Source: an uncultured Acidimicrobiaceae bacterium
GTDB lineage: Bacteria > Actinomycetota > Acidimicrobiia > Spongiisociales > UBA5794
Direction of reading: 5' to 3'
Assembly (NCBI GenBank): GCA_947258375.1
Contig: CAMYIJ010000008.1
Span: 1-60,678 of the forward strand
Length of the DNA: 60,678 nt
In this document: positions 27,992-36,843 of the stretch, piece by piece
Layout: the number at the start of each line of letters is the position of its first letter
How positions within the stretch are numbered: the stretch's first letter is position 1
Translations under genes and position numbers: made by a program
Notes under the pieces: generated by a model
What the model saw: the letters and a program-made list of their open reading frames with translations, nothing else
What the model was told of the DNA's origin: nothing
The model's database searches: none

Positions 27992-30285
27992 CCCTCTCTC
28001 CGCAGCATCCGCAAGGCCGGCACGGCGAGACCGGCGACGCCGAGGGTTGCAGCCACGAGAACGGTGATCTCGCCGAGCGTATCGAAGCCTCGAAAGTCGA
28101 CGAGAATCACGTTAACCACGTTGCTCCCCGCCGCTTCAGGGACGGCTTGGGCCAGGTACGAGTCCGCTACCGCCCGGCCGCCCCGGAACGTATTGGCCAG
28201 CAGGCCGCCGGCGAAAACGAATGACCCGACAGTGAGCGCCACCACGATGCGCGGGATGCGGGCTGTGACGGCTTCGTTGAAGGTACCGGGCAGGTGACGA
28301 AGTACAAAAGCAAAGAGGGCGATGGCCAGGGTCTCGACAAGCAACTGAGTCAGTGAAAGGTCGGGACCGCCGAGAATCGCATAGAGGCCGGCGATGCCGT
28401 ACCCGACGCCGCCGAGCAGTATGACGACGGCAAAACGGCGTCGCACGAACACCAGCGATATCGCCGCGCCGACAATCAACGCGCCGAGCATCCACTCCAG
28501 AGCGATCCCGCCCGGTGGTCGGGTGAGCGGAGGGAGGTCACCGACGACGGCAGCGGCCGGGAGGGCCACGGCGACCAGCACGATGATGGCGATGTATGCC
28601 GGCAACGATCCATTCTGCAGGATGCCACTGGAGCGGTCGGCGAACGTGAGCAACGCCGGGAGGGCTCGCCGGTAGGTACCTTCGCCCGTCGGCAGCTTGT
28701 CGGCGAGCGTCCCGACGGCGCCGACGGCCGCATCCACCCGGGGCGGCCGAGCCACGAGGACGGCTCCCACGGCCAACGACAGCGCCGACCAGCCGAGCGC
28801 AGGGACCAGCCCGGGCCACAGCACCAGCTTGCCCGCCGCCGCAACCCCGGTCACGGCCACAGTGGCGTTGTCGACAAGACCGAGAACCAGCCGGGGAGCG
28901 AACCCCAGAACGATCCCGGCCCCGGCCAGCACCAGGGGCGACCACAGCAGGGCACTGCGGGCGACCGGGGCCTCAGGACCGGCCGGCTCCTGCCCGGGTT
29001 CGTGGGGGCCGAAGGCTCCGATCAAGAACCGGGCGGAGTAGACGACAGTGAGAATGGACGCCGCCGCAGCTGCCGCAATCATCGTCGTCTCCTTGCCCAC
29101 AAGCCCGTCGAAGGCGGCTTCCTTGGCAACAAACCCGTAGGTGAGCGGCACCGCAGCCATAGACGCCGCGGCGGCCACAGCCGTCCAGAATGTGCCCGGC
29201 ATGGAGCGCCGCAAGCCGGAGAGCCGCCGGATGTCTCTGGTGCCGGCTTGATGGTCGATGGTGCCGACGACCATGAACAGCGCCGCCTTGAACAGGGCAT
29301 GGGCAACGAGCAGCGCCAGCCCGCCGAAGACCAACTTGGCACTGCCGGACCCTATGAGTAAAAAGAGGAATCCGAGCTGCGAGACCGTCCCGAATGCGAG
29401 GAGCAGCTTCAGATCGGTCTGGCGCAGCGCTCGCCACCCGCCAATCACCATCGTGATGAAACCGACGACGAGGATGACGGGCTGCCACCAATCTGCCGTT
29501 GCCGTCGCCGTTGCCCCGAGCCGCCCGACGAGGAAGATGCCGGCCTTCACCATGGTCGCTGAGTGGAGGAACGCACTGGCCGGAGTCGGCGCCGACATCG
29601 CCCCGGGCAACCAGGCATGGAACGGGAACTGAGCCGATTTGGTGACGGCCCCAAGCAGTATGAGAAGCCAGGCCACCGTGACCGCGGTCGAGGCGGCCGG
29701 GGGTTGAGAGACGATGTCGGAGATCAGGTACGAACCGGCGGCGTCGGCAAGAAGCACGAACCCGCCGAGCATCGCCAGTCCCCCGGCGCCGGTGATGAGG
29801 GCAGCATGCAACGCCGCGGAGCGAGCCTGGGCCTTGTGGTCGTCGTAGCCGATGAGCAAGTACGACGTGATCGTGGTGAGCTCCCAGAAGACGAAGATCG
29901 ACAGCAGATGATCGGAGACGACGATCCCGACCATCGCCCCGGCAAATATCGTCATAGTGGCGGCGAACGTCGGCACCCTGGAGCCGTCGGAGAAGTAGCG
30001 CGCCGCGTAGATGAAGATGGCCACACCCGCCCCCGCAATGACCAGCAAATACGCAAGCGAATACGCGTCGACGCGCAGGTCGAAGGTCAGGTCGAGGCTG
30101 GGCACCCAACCAATTCGCTGTACATAGGGCGTGCCGGCGGAGATGCCGCTCGCCTGAAAGATCGCCCAAACGAGCACGGCCAGGGGTCCCACGGAACCGA
30201 CCAGGAAGGCCCGTCGGCCGACCCGGCCGCGCCACCAGAGAATGGCGAGGGCCGCCGCAATGTGAATGACCAGTAGTCCCGCCAT
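27988..30285 (-). CDS. mnhA: Mrp/Mnh antiporter subunit A
   Basis: Large NuoL-like subunit, 765 residues. FWELTTITSYLLIGYDDHKA, AQFPFHAWLPGAMSAPTPAS and LHSATMVKAGIFLVGR cover the proton-channel region. LFAFVLRHLPGTF and NVILVDFRGFDTLGEITVLV near the C-terminus are the MrpA-specific DUF4040/MnhB-like parts. It is the first gene of the order A-B-C-D-F-(G-E). The ATG at 30285 has no Shine-Dalgarno sequence; an AT-rich box lies a few bases upstream, suggesting a very short or absent leader. Confidence 0.93.
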   Translation of the reverse strand: MAGLLVIHIAAALAILWWRGRVGRRAFLVGSVGPLAVLVWAIFQASGISAGTPYVQRIGWVPSLDLTFDLRVDAYSLAYLLVIAGAGVAIFIYAARYFSDGSRVPTFAATMTIFAGAMVGIVVSDHLLSIFVFWELTTITSYLLIGYDDHKAQARSAALHAALITGAGGLAMLGGFVLLADAAGSYLISDIVSQPPAASTAVTVAWLLILLGAVTKSAQFPFHAWLPGAMSAPTPASAFLHSATMVKAGIFLVGRLGATATATADWWQPVILVVGFITMVIGGWRALRQTDLKLLLAFGTVSQLGFLFLLIGSGSAKLVFGGLALLVAHALFKAALFMVVGTIDHQAGTRDIRRLSGLRRSMPGTFWTAVAAAASMAAVPLTYGFVAKEAAFDGLVGKETTMIAAAAAASILTVVYSARFLIGAFGPHEPGQEPAGPEAPVARSALLWSPLVLAGAGIVLGFAPRLVLGLVDNATVAVTGVAAAGKLVLWPGLVPALGWSALSLAVGAVLVARPPRVDAAVGAVGTLADKLPTGEGTYRRALPALLTFADRSSGILQNGSLPAYIAIIVLVAVALPAAAVVGDLPPLTRPPGGIALEWMLGALIVGAAISLVFVRRRFAVVILLGGVGYGIAGLYAILGGPDLSLTQLLVETLAIALFAFVLRHLPGTFNEAVTARIPRIVVALTVGSFVFAGGLLANTFRGGRAVADSYLAQAVPEAAGSNVVNVILVDFRGFDTLGEITVLVAATLGVAGLAVPALRMLRREG

Positions 30286-30286
30286 A

Positions 30287-30326
30287 AGCGATATACTTTA
30301 CACGAAACACTATTCGTATATTCGCT
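30287..30326. promoter_or_regulatory. Divergent promoter region with imperfect dyad between mnhA and a winged-helix regulator
   Basis: This 66-base gap is much more AT-rich than its surroundings. AGCGATATAC (30287-30296) is mirrored by GTATATTCGCT (30316-30326), with one extra base in the right arm. TTTACA (30297-30302) and TATATT (30317-30322) could serve the plus-strand gene, although their 14-base spacing is short. The dyad is a reasonable operator candidate for the adjacent regulator acting on the antiporter operon; this is inference. Confidence 0.4.
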
Positions 30327-30351
30327 CTCCCCACGGCCTGGGAGGTGCCAA

Positions 30352-30648
30352 CTGACCGCCAAGTGGACCTTTCTAACCAACCACGCACACGTTCTGTTCT
30401 GTATTTCGCGAGATCCTGATATCCGCATGCGTGAGGTGGCGGCCAACGTGGGGATCACCGAGCGGGCGACGCAGCGTATCGTCGCCGAATTGGAGGCGGC
30501 CGGGTACCTCCGGCACGAACGCCACGGCCGGCGGAATCACTACGAGGTCGTGCCCAACAAAGACCTCCGTCATCCCATCGAGCGGCATGTGGCGGTCGGG
30601 GAACTGATCGAGCTTCTAGGCAACAGACCAGACAGTTCGACGCAGTAG
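30352..30648 (+). CDS. Small winged helix-turn-helix regulator, apparent CTG start
   Basis: 98-residue DNA-binding protein of a MarR/ArsR-like winged-helix group common in actinobacteria. It opens WTFLTNHAHVLFCISRDPDI, then MREVAANVGITERATQRIV (recognition region), and the wing AAGYLRHERHGRRNHYEV. No ATG, GTG or TTG in frame precedes the conserved WTFLTNHA. GGAGG at 30341-30345 stands 6 bases before CTG at 30352, so CTG is probably the start; the first ATG at 30427 would remove the first helices. It is divergent from mnhA. Confidence 0.78.
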   Translation: MTAKWTFLTNHAHVLFCISRDPDIRMREVAANVGITERATQRIVAELEAAGYLRHERHGRRNHYEVVPNKDLRHPIERHVAVGELIELLGNRPDSSTQ

Positions 30649-30748
30649 CGCGAGCACGTACCCAAGGCGGGAGACGTCCGTTCGCGCCGGCAACAGTCGC
30701 GGCGGTCGGGCACCATCCGCCGGAGCCACCTGGTACGAAGAACGACCG

Positions 30749-32053
30749 ATGAGAGTTGCCGTAATTGGATCAGGGATATCGGGCCTCGGGGCGGCGTGGG
30801 CGCTGTATCGCGGCCACGAAGTAACGGTGTTCGAGGCGGCCGATCGTCTCGGGGGGCATGCCAACACCGTCGACATCGCAACCCCCGAGGGTCCAATCGC
30901 CGTCGACACAGGATTCATCGTCTACAACGAGGTCACCTACCCCCACCTGACACGCCTATTCGCCCACCTGGATGTTGTTACCGAGCCGAGTGACATGTCA
31001 TTCGCATTTTCTCTTGATCGCGACTTCGAATACGGGGCGAGCGCTCGAGGGATTCTCGCCCAACCGACCAATCTGCTGCGTCCCCGCTTTCGCCGCATGC
31101 TGTCCGACATCAATCGCTTCCGGAGGGAAGGGTCCGATCTCGACCCAACCCCCGGGGAGCCAATCGGGGCCCTTCTTGCCAGGCACGGCTTCTCATCCGG
31201 TTTCTGTGACGACTACCTCCTGCCTATGGTCGGCGCCATCTGGTCGGCTCGCACCAGGCAAGCGGCGGAGTATCCGGCCGAGTCGATCCTGCATTTCCTC
31301 TCCAACCATGGCCTAATCGAGATCGTGGGCCGTCCTCTCTGGCGCACAGTCACCGGAGGCAGCCGCAGCTACGTCCGCAAACTGGCGGAGTCCCTCGGCG
31401 GGAGAATCCGCCTCAACAGCCCGGTCGAAACGCTGCTGCGCTCCGGTGACTCGACACTGGTCCGAACCCCTGATTTCGAAGAGACCTTCGACCACGTGGT
31501 GTTCGCGACCCACTCCGACCAAGCACTTCACATCCTCGGCAGCGAAGCGACGCCGGACGAACGCCGGCTCCTCGGGGCCATTAGGTACGAACCCAACGAG
31601 GCCGTGCTTCACAGCGACACCAACCTGATGCCGCGGCGCCGGGGAACGTGGTCGAGTTGGAATGCCATGGCGCGCTCCGCCGATCGATTCGATCGTGTTG
31701 CCTCTGTCACCTACTGGATGAACCGCCTGCAGAACCTGGACCGCCACCGACCGCTCTTCGTATCGCTCAACCCGCCGACGGGACCGGAACCCGACAAGGT
31801 CCACGGGCACTTCAGCTACGCCCATCCGCAGTTCGACACCAACGCCGTGGCCGCCCAGCGTGGCATCGCCGGAATCCAGGGCCGGCTCAACACTTGGTAC
31901 GCCGGCGCCTATCTTGGCTACGGGTTCCACGAGGACGGGCTTCAATCCGGTCTGCATGTCGCCGCCGCCCTCGGCAGCCCGGCACCCTGGTACGACTCGG
32001 TCGTAGCGATGAGCTCGGCACCCGGCCCGCAGAATCTGGCAGGCGCCCGATGA
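30749..32053 (+). CDS. FAD-dependent amine oxidase-like protein of the cyclopropane lipid cluster
   Basis: Flavoprotein of 434 residues. GSGISGLGAAWAL (dinucleotide loop) is at residues 7-19, VFEAADRLGGHANTVD follows, and the second conserved block is VDTGFIVYNEVTYPHL. The C-terminal YAGAYLGYGFHEDGLQSG closes the FAD site. This protein, DUF1365 and a cyclopropane synthase form a widely conserved trio; an oxidative or desaturating role on fatty acyl chains is assumed but not shown. It is translationally coupled to the DUF1365 gene (ATGA). Confidence 0.85.
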   Translation: MRVAVIGSGISGLGAAWALYRGHEVTVFEAADRLGGHANTVDIATPEGPIAVDTGFIVYNEVTYPHLTRLFAHLDVVTEPSDMSFAFSLDRDFEYGASARGILAQPTNLLRPRFRRMLSDINRFRREGSDLDPTPGEPIGALLARHGFSSGFCDDYLLPMVGAIWSARTRQAAEYPAESILHFLSNHGLIEIVGRPLWRTVTGGSRSYVRKLAESLGGRIRLNSPVETLLRSGDSTLVRTPDFEETFDHVVFATHSDQALHILGSEATPDERRLLGAIRYEPNEAVLHSDTNLMPRRRGTWSSWNAMARSADRFDRVASVTYWMNRLQNLDRHRPLFVSLNPPTGPEPDKVHGHFSYAHPQFDTNAVAAQRGIAGIQGRLNTWYAGAYLGYGFHEDGLQSGLHVAAALGSPAPWYDSVVAMSSAPGPQNLAGAR

Positions 32054-32832
32054 CGCGCTTCGACTCGGCGTTGTATCGAGGCAGAGTGAGCCATACCCGA
32101 CTGGCGCCTTTCCCCCACCGTTTCGAGTACCGCGTGTACTACGGGCTCTTCGACATCGATGAGCTCGAGCGACTGGACCGCGAGCTACGGCTCTTCTCTC
32201 TCGATCGTTTCAACCTGTTCAGTTTCCAATCCGGCAAGCACGGCCCAGACACCGGTAGCTCTCTGCGGAACTGGGTCGACGAATTGCTCGGGGAGAGCGG
32301 CATCGTCCTTGACGGCGGCCCGGTGCGGTTGCTGGCGTTCCCCCGCGTACTCGGGTACGTCTTCGATCCGATCAGCATTTGGTACTGCTACGGCCCGGAC
32401 GACGACCTGAGGGCAGTGATCCACGAAGTCCGCAATACTTTTGGGGACAAACACTGGTACGTGGTTCCGATCGATACCACTGCCGACCTGCGTCATGGCT
32501 TCGACAAAAGTCTCCACGTTTCACCTTTCAATCCCATGAACCAGCGCTACGAATTCACAGTGAACCAGCCGGCGGAGCGGCTAACCGTCGGTATCGCCCA
32601 GAGCAATGCCTCCGGAGTCATGTTTCGCGCCGGCCTCCGCTTGAGGCGACTGCCCCTGACCGACCGCAACCTGCTACGGCTCTTCATCACCCATCCCCTG
32701 GTCACATTCAAGGCAGTGGGCGCGATCCACTGGGAGGCGCTGCGGCTGTCGATCAAGGGCGCCCGCTTCCACAAGCGGCCAGAGCCCCGGAGCCGCAATG
32801 TGACTGCGGTCAAGAAGGAGCGGGCAGCATGA
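32050..32832 (+). CDS. DUF1365 family protein
   Basis: 260 residues, full DUF1365 length. SALYRGRVSHTRLAPFPHRF at the N-terminus, FPRVLGYVFDPISIWYCYG near 97-115 and HVSPFNPMNQRYEF near 157-170 are family signatures. Its biochemical role is unknown; genetics in other bacteria links the trio to membrane lipid modification. The ATG lies in the last codons of the FAD protein, and its stop overlaps the cyclopropane synthase ATG. Confidence 0.88.
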   Translation: MTRFDSALYRGRVSHTRLAPFPHRFEYRVYYGLFDIDELERLDRELRLFSLDRFNLFSFQSGKHGPDTGSSLRNWVDELLGESGIVLDGGPVRLLAFPRVLGYVFDPISIWYCYGPDDDLRAVIHEVRNTFGDKHWYVVPIDTTADLRHGFDKSLHVSPFNPMNQRYEFTVNQPAERLTVGIAQSNASGVMFRAGLRLRRLPLTDRNLLRLFITHPLVTFKAVGAIHWEALRLSIKGARFHKRPEPRSRNVTAVKKERAA

Positions 32833-33992
32833 AACGCCGCGAGAGCCTCGGGATATGGCTATTCGAGCGGATGATCCAAAGGGGGCGCCTCGAGTTGACC
32901 ACCCCCCAGGGCAGTCACCTCGTCGGCTCGGGCACCCCCACGGCAGCACTCACGATCCATGACTACTCGGCAGTCGGCGATGTACTGAGAACCGGCGTGC
33001 TCGGCTTCACGGAGGCATATATGGACGGACGGCTGGACACGCCCGACCTGCGCGCCTTCTTCGACTGGGGTGTCGCCAATCAGCGAACCTGGTTCGAGCA
33101 TCCTCTCGTCAAGGTGAGTTACCCCGTCCGGAAGGCCTGGCAACGGATTCGCCCCGAGAAGTTCCACCCCCGAGTCGCATCCATGAACGACCACTACAAC
33201 CTCGGGAACGACTTCTATGCCGCCTGGCTCGACGACACCATGACGTACTCGTCGGCCCGCTTCACCCATTCGGACGAGTCGCTCACCGAAGCCCAGCTCA
33301 ACAAGTATCGAATACTGGCCGACCGCATCGGGCTCGAACCCGGGATGAGAGTCCTCGAGATCGGTTGCGGCTGGGGAGGCTTCGCCGCTTACGCCGCGGG
33401 TGAACGCGACTGCGATGTAGTCGGCATCACGCTATCGACCGAACAGGCGGAGTACGCCGAGAAGCGAATGGCCTCCGCCGGCCTCGCCGACCGGGTGGAA
33501 ATCCGCGTCCAGGACTTCCGCGACGTCACCGGTGAATTCGACGCGATTGCCTCGATCGAGATGATCGAGTCCCTCGACGAAACCCAGTGGCCCGCCCTCT
33601 TCGAGACGCTCCGGCAGCGGCTCGCCGACGGCGCGAGGGCGGCCCTGCAGATCATCACAATCGACGACGCGGTCTGGGAAACGTACCGGGCCCGCGCCGA
33701 CTTCATTCAGCAATACATCTTCCCCGGGGGCCAACTGCCCGCACCCAAGGTTCTCCATCACCTGGCGGACTCGGTGGAACTGGAAGTCCAGCAGGTGGAG
33801 ACGTTCGGCCTCGACTACGCGCGAACACTGGCGACGTGGCGGGAGCGCTTCGCAGCTGCCTGGCCGCACCTGGCGTCGGAGAACGACCTCGACATACGTT
33901 TCCGGCGCATGTGGGATCTCTACCTCACCCTCTGCGAAGCGGGCTTTCGTATGGGCCGGATCAACGTCGAGCAGTGGGTCTTCAGTAGCTGA
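32829..33992 (+). CDS. Cyclopropane-fatty-acyl-phospholipid synthase family methyltransferase
   Basis: 387-residue SAM-dependent enzyme predicted to methylenate or methylate double bonds of phospholipid acyl chains. The N-terminal lipid-binding part (SYPVRKAWQRIRPE) precedes HYNLGNDFYAAWLDDTMTYS, the SAM motif VLEIGCGWGGFAAYAA and IEMIESLDETQW. YIFPGGQLP and the C-terminal YARTLATWRERF are also conserved. The position of the E. coli Cys in MQYSCAYW is Ser here (TYSSARF), a frequent change in actinobacterial members. The product may be a cyclopropane or a branched chain. Confidence 0.88.
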   Translation: MKRRESLGIWLFERMIQRGRLELTTPQGSHLVGSGTPTAALTIHDYSAVGDVLRTGVLGFTEAYMDGRLDTPDLRAFFDWGVANQRTWFEHPLVKVSYPVRKAWQRIRPEKFHPRVASMNDHYNLGNDFYAAWLDDTMTYSSARFTHSDESLTEAQLNKYRILADRIGLEPGMRVLEIGCGWGGFAAYAAGERDCDVVGITLSTEQAEYAEKRMASAGLADRVEIRVQDFRDVTGEFDAIASIEMIESLDETQWPALFETLRQRLADGARAALQIITIDDAVWETYRARADFIQQYIFPGGQLPAPKVLHHLADSVELEVQQVETFGLDYARTLATWRERFAAAWPHLASENDLDIRFRRMWDLYLTLCEAGFRMGRINVEQWVFSS

Positions 33993-34008
33993 GCCGAGCT
34001 CCGATCGA

Positions 34009-34048
34009 ATCTGGGAAGCATCGGAAGACCCAAAAGGGTCATCCAGAT
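34009..34048 (+). terminator. Putative hairpin terminator after the lipid cluster
   Basis: An outer 6-bp stem (ATCTGG with CCAGAT) and an inner 5-bp stem (GACCC with GGGTC) around an AAAA loop follow the cyclopropane synthase stop by about 17 bases. No U-tract follows. It lies between two co-directional genes. Confidence 0.4.
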
Positions 34049-34097
34049 CGAGTCCGGCTGCGTAGAAGCGATGTTCCACGATGAAAGGGAAGGAAAC

Positions 34098-34649
34098 ATG
34101 CGCAGGATTACTGCACTGATGGTGGGGGCCGTCATGGCCATAGGATTGGTTGCCGCCCCGGCTCTGGCGAAGGGCCCCAAGGCACCGGGTGACGATTCGA
34201 TCTACGACATCGTCTCTTCGAACGAGGACTTCTCCACTCTGAAGTTCGCCCTCGACACCGCCGGCCTCGACGCCGCCGTCATGAGCGACGAGGTTCAGAT
34301 GACTGTCTTCGCACCGACCAACGCCGCCTTCGAGAAGGTTGCGATGGAGCTCGGTTTCGGCACCGACGTGCTCGGTCTGGCCACATTCCTGGTTGAGAAC
34401 GAGCTGCTCGACGACGTGCTGCTCTATCACGTCACCGACGGTCGCCGCTTCGCCAACTCGGTTCTCAACAAGAACAACATGAAGTCCATCGAGACTCTTC
34501 TCGGTGCCGATGTGATGTCGACGCCCGGCGGGATGATCATCGATGCAGCTGCTTCGACGAGCAAAGCCAAGATCGTGGCTGCCAACATCTCGGCCAGCAA
34601 CGGTGTGGTTCACGTGATCGACAACGTGCTGGTGCCGCTCAACATCTGA
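34098..34649 (+). CDS. Secreted fasciclin (FAS1) domain protein
   Basis: 183 residues. A clear signal peptide spans residues 1-24 with cleavage after APALA. A single FAS1 domain follows: SIYDIVSSNEDFSTLKFALD, then VFAPTNAAFEKV (H1 box) and the C-terminal ISASNGVVHVIDNVLVPL (H2 box). FAS1 proteins are extracellular adhesion or matrix proteins. The ATG at 34098 is preceded by AAGGA and starts the signal peptide directly; an ATG nine codons earlier lacks these features. A strong terminator follows. Confidence 0.9.
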   Translation: MRRITALMVGAVMAIGLVAAPALAKGPKAPGDDSIYDIVSSNEDFSTLKFALDTAGLDAAVMSDEVQMTVFAPTNAAFEKVAMELGFGTDVLGLATFLVENELLDDVLLYHVTDGRRFANSVLNKNNMKSIETLLGADVMSTPGGMIIDAAASTSKAKIVAANISASNGVVHVIDNVLVPLNI

Positions 34650-34693
34650 CCGACAAACATCTGACCAACCAAACACTGATCAACAAACGAGCA

Positions 34694-34732
34694 CGAGAAC
34701 GGGAGCCGGCATGAGTCCGGCTCCCGTTCTCG
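34694..34732 (+). terminator. Strong hairpin terminator of the fasciclin gene
   Basis: A perfect 16-bp inverted repeat (34694-34709 with 34717-34732) flanks a 7-base loop (CATGAGT). The stem is GC-rich, CGAGAACGGGAGCCGG. No T-run follows, as is common for actinobacterial terminators. It could also act against the decayed gene on the other strand. Confidence 0.8.
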
Positions 34733-34787
34733 CGTGGGACGCCAGGGCTGTAGGCGATCAGTTTCGAAATTGTGGCCGCAGCTGTTC

Positions 34788-35515
34788 CTAGGGAGGGGCA
34801 CCGCTAGTCGTGTAGGTATGGCCGAGTCTGGTGGTCCTCTGGTAGTCGCCATTGGGAAGGCGGCGGTAGCTCCAGCCGTTGTCGTGGCGGAGGCAGTGGT
34901 CGTGGCGACATAGGGGGCCGAGGTTGTCGGTGCTGGTGGGGCCACCCTCGTCGTGCGGGATGCGATGGTCGAGGTCGCTGTCTACGGCGGGCATACGGCA
35001 CCCCGGAAAGATGCAAGTGCGGTGGCGGGCCTCGACGTGGCGGCGCTGGGCAACGGTGGGCCGGCGGCGAGTGATCCCGTTGAGGATCGGTTGTCCGCTG
35101 GCGGGGTCGGTAACGGTGAAGCGCCACTCCGCGGATAGCTGCTCTTCGGCCACCCGGCGGGCGACGTCGGCAATGACCGGCCCGTACCCGGCGAGTTCTC
35201 CAGGATTGTCGTCGAGGCGGCCGGGTATCTCCGGCGGCCACTGCCGCCCACACCCGGGGGAAGCCGCTCCCGCAGCTCCAATGCAAAGGAGAGCTCGGCG
35301 TCGGCTGCGCGGCGGGTCAGACGGAGGGCCACCCTGATCTCGGCGGCGGTCGCCTCGGTGGCCAACATGTAGTCCTCATCGATGCTCCGCATGTGCTCGG
35401 CGACCGCAGCCATCGCCCGATAGACGCCGGCGTTGTGGTGGGACGCCATCCGCTGCTGGGCGCGCAAGTAGGCGATTCGGTCGTAGCCCGAGAGCCGGTC
35501 AACGTCTGCTGCTCC
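34788..35515 (-). pseudogene. Decayed DUF222 / HNH endonuclease (13E12-repeat) gene
   Basis: Fragments of one protein lie in three frames in order. DRLSGYDRIAYLRAQQRM and SIDEDYMLATEATAAEIRVA (DUF222 N-part) read to about 35265. ERLP then shifts into RVWAAVAAGD, and a further shift near 35180 leads to YGPVIADVARRVAEEQL and a C-terminal HNH domain (CIFPGC, DLDHRIPHDEGG, CRHDHCLRHDNGW). A TAG at 35518-35516 interrupts the N-terminal frame and no proper start is seen. The DUF222 core is also shorter than normal. The family is multicopy and often mobile-associated in actinobacteria. Confidence 0.75.
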
Positions 35516-35534
35516 CTAGCACGCCGCCCGTTTC

Positions 35535-36797
35535 CTACCGGACCGCAGGCTCCGGGGCGACCTTCACCAGGCGCTCTATCGTGTGATAGACCCGTTCGGC
35601 CATCCCGTACTCCTCGGGCTCGAGGAGATTGGCCATCACCTTGAGGGTCCATTCCATGAGCGGCTTGGACCTGATACCGACAGTGGTCAGCGCCTTCATC
35701 ACCGCCGGGTTGCCAATGGCATTGACAAAGACGCGGGCGACCCGGTGGTAGTCGCCGTACTCGTCCTCGATGGCGTCGTCGTAGCTACGCAGCCGGGTGA
35801 GATCGCCGCTGCCGAGCGCCTCGGTAATGAAGCGGGAGGCCAGCCGAGCGGTTTCGTAGGCGTAGTCGATTCCCTCCCCGTTGAACGGGTTCACTGCGCC
35901 GGAGGCATCTCCAACGAGGATCCAATTGGGCCCGACCTTGGGTCCTACCGAAAAGGCCATCGGGAGCTTGCCGCCCACCGGACGGGTGAGTTGTGAGTCC
36001 GCGTTGACCTCCCAATAGGCCGGCAGCCGGTCGACGTATGCCTCGAGGATCCTCGAGGTGTTGATGTCCTTCCACCCCTTGAAGGATGACACCAGCCCGG
36101 CGCCGACGTTGATCGTCCCGTCGCCGAGCGGAAATATCCAGCCGTATCCCGGCATGGCGCGCCCTTCCCGGTCCGTGATGTTGAGCTGGCTCTCCAGCAT
36201 GTCATCGGTCGAGTTGGGCGATTCGAAGTAGCCGCGCACGGCCATGCCGTATGGATAATCGCGGCGCCGGTAGGTGCCGAGCGCCCGACCGAAGCGCGAC
36301 AGCGACCCGTCGGCGATCACGACAATGGCGGGATGAACCCGCTCGATCTCGACTTCGCCGGAGCCGTCCTTGGTCCGCAGCTCGACGCCGGTGAGTCCAC
36401 CGTCCTCGACGATGGCGACGGCCTCAGTGCCATCGCGGATGATCGCCCCCTGGCGAGCCGCGAGCTGGGCCACCTCCATGTCGAGATCGGCCCGGCGGAT
36501 AACCCCACCCCAACTCGGGTATACGGTGTGCTGCGGCCACGGCATTTCGATCTTCAGGTCCCCCGCGTAGGCCCGCAATCCGTTGATGCGATGCATGTTG
36601 GGGATGTCGAACTCGAAGCCCATGTCGAGCAACTGCCGGATGGCTCGTGGAGTCAGGCCATCGCCACAGGTCTTCTCCCGCGGGTAGCGCTTCTTCTCCA
36701 CGACGGTCACATCCACCCCGGCCCTGGCGAGCCAGTAGCCGGCGGCGGCACCGCCGGGTCCTCCGCCGATAACCAGTACTTGTGGGGTCGATGTCAT
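35535..36797 (-). CDS. Geranylgeranyl reductase family FAD oxidoreductase
   Basis: 420-residue flavoprotein. VLVIGGGPGGAAAGYWLARAG (FAD-binding loop) opens it, followed by PREKTCGDGLTPRAIRQL, the geranylgeranyl reductase signature with the redox-relevant Cys. GDASGAVNPFNGEGIDYA near 296 is the second FAD motif. Members reduce isoprenoid side chains of quinones or lipids; in a menaquinone user, a MenJ-like role is attractive but unproven. The ATG at 36797 starts four residues before the fold and lacks a ribosome site; TAACCT about 12 bases upstream could be a -10 box of a near-leaderless transcript. Confidence 0.85.
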   Translation of the reverse strand: MTSTPQVLVIGGGPGGAAAGYWLARAGVDVTVVEKKRYPREKTCGDGLTPRAIRQLLDMGFEFDIPNMHRINGLRAYAGDLKIEMPWPQHTVYPSWGGVIRRADLDMEVAQLAARQGAIIRDGTEAVAIVEDGGLTGVELRTKDGSGEVEIERVHPAIVVIADGSLSRFGRALGTYRRRDYPYGMAVRGYFESPNSTDDMLESQLNITDREGRAMPGYGWIFPLGDGTINVGAGLVSSFKGWKDINTSRILEAYVDRLPAYWEVNADSQLTRPVGGKLPMAFSVGPKVGPNWILVGDASGAVNPFNGEGIDYAYETARLASRFITEALGSGDLTRLRSYDDAIEDEYGDYHRVARVFVNAIGNPAVMKALTTVGIRSKPLMEWTLKVMANLLEPEEYGMAERVYHTIERLVKVAPEPAVR

Positions 36798-36843
36798 GGG
36801 CCACAAAGGTTAGGTCGCGCCCAACTGCAGTGTGAATCCGCGG

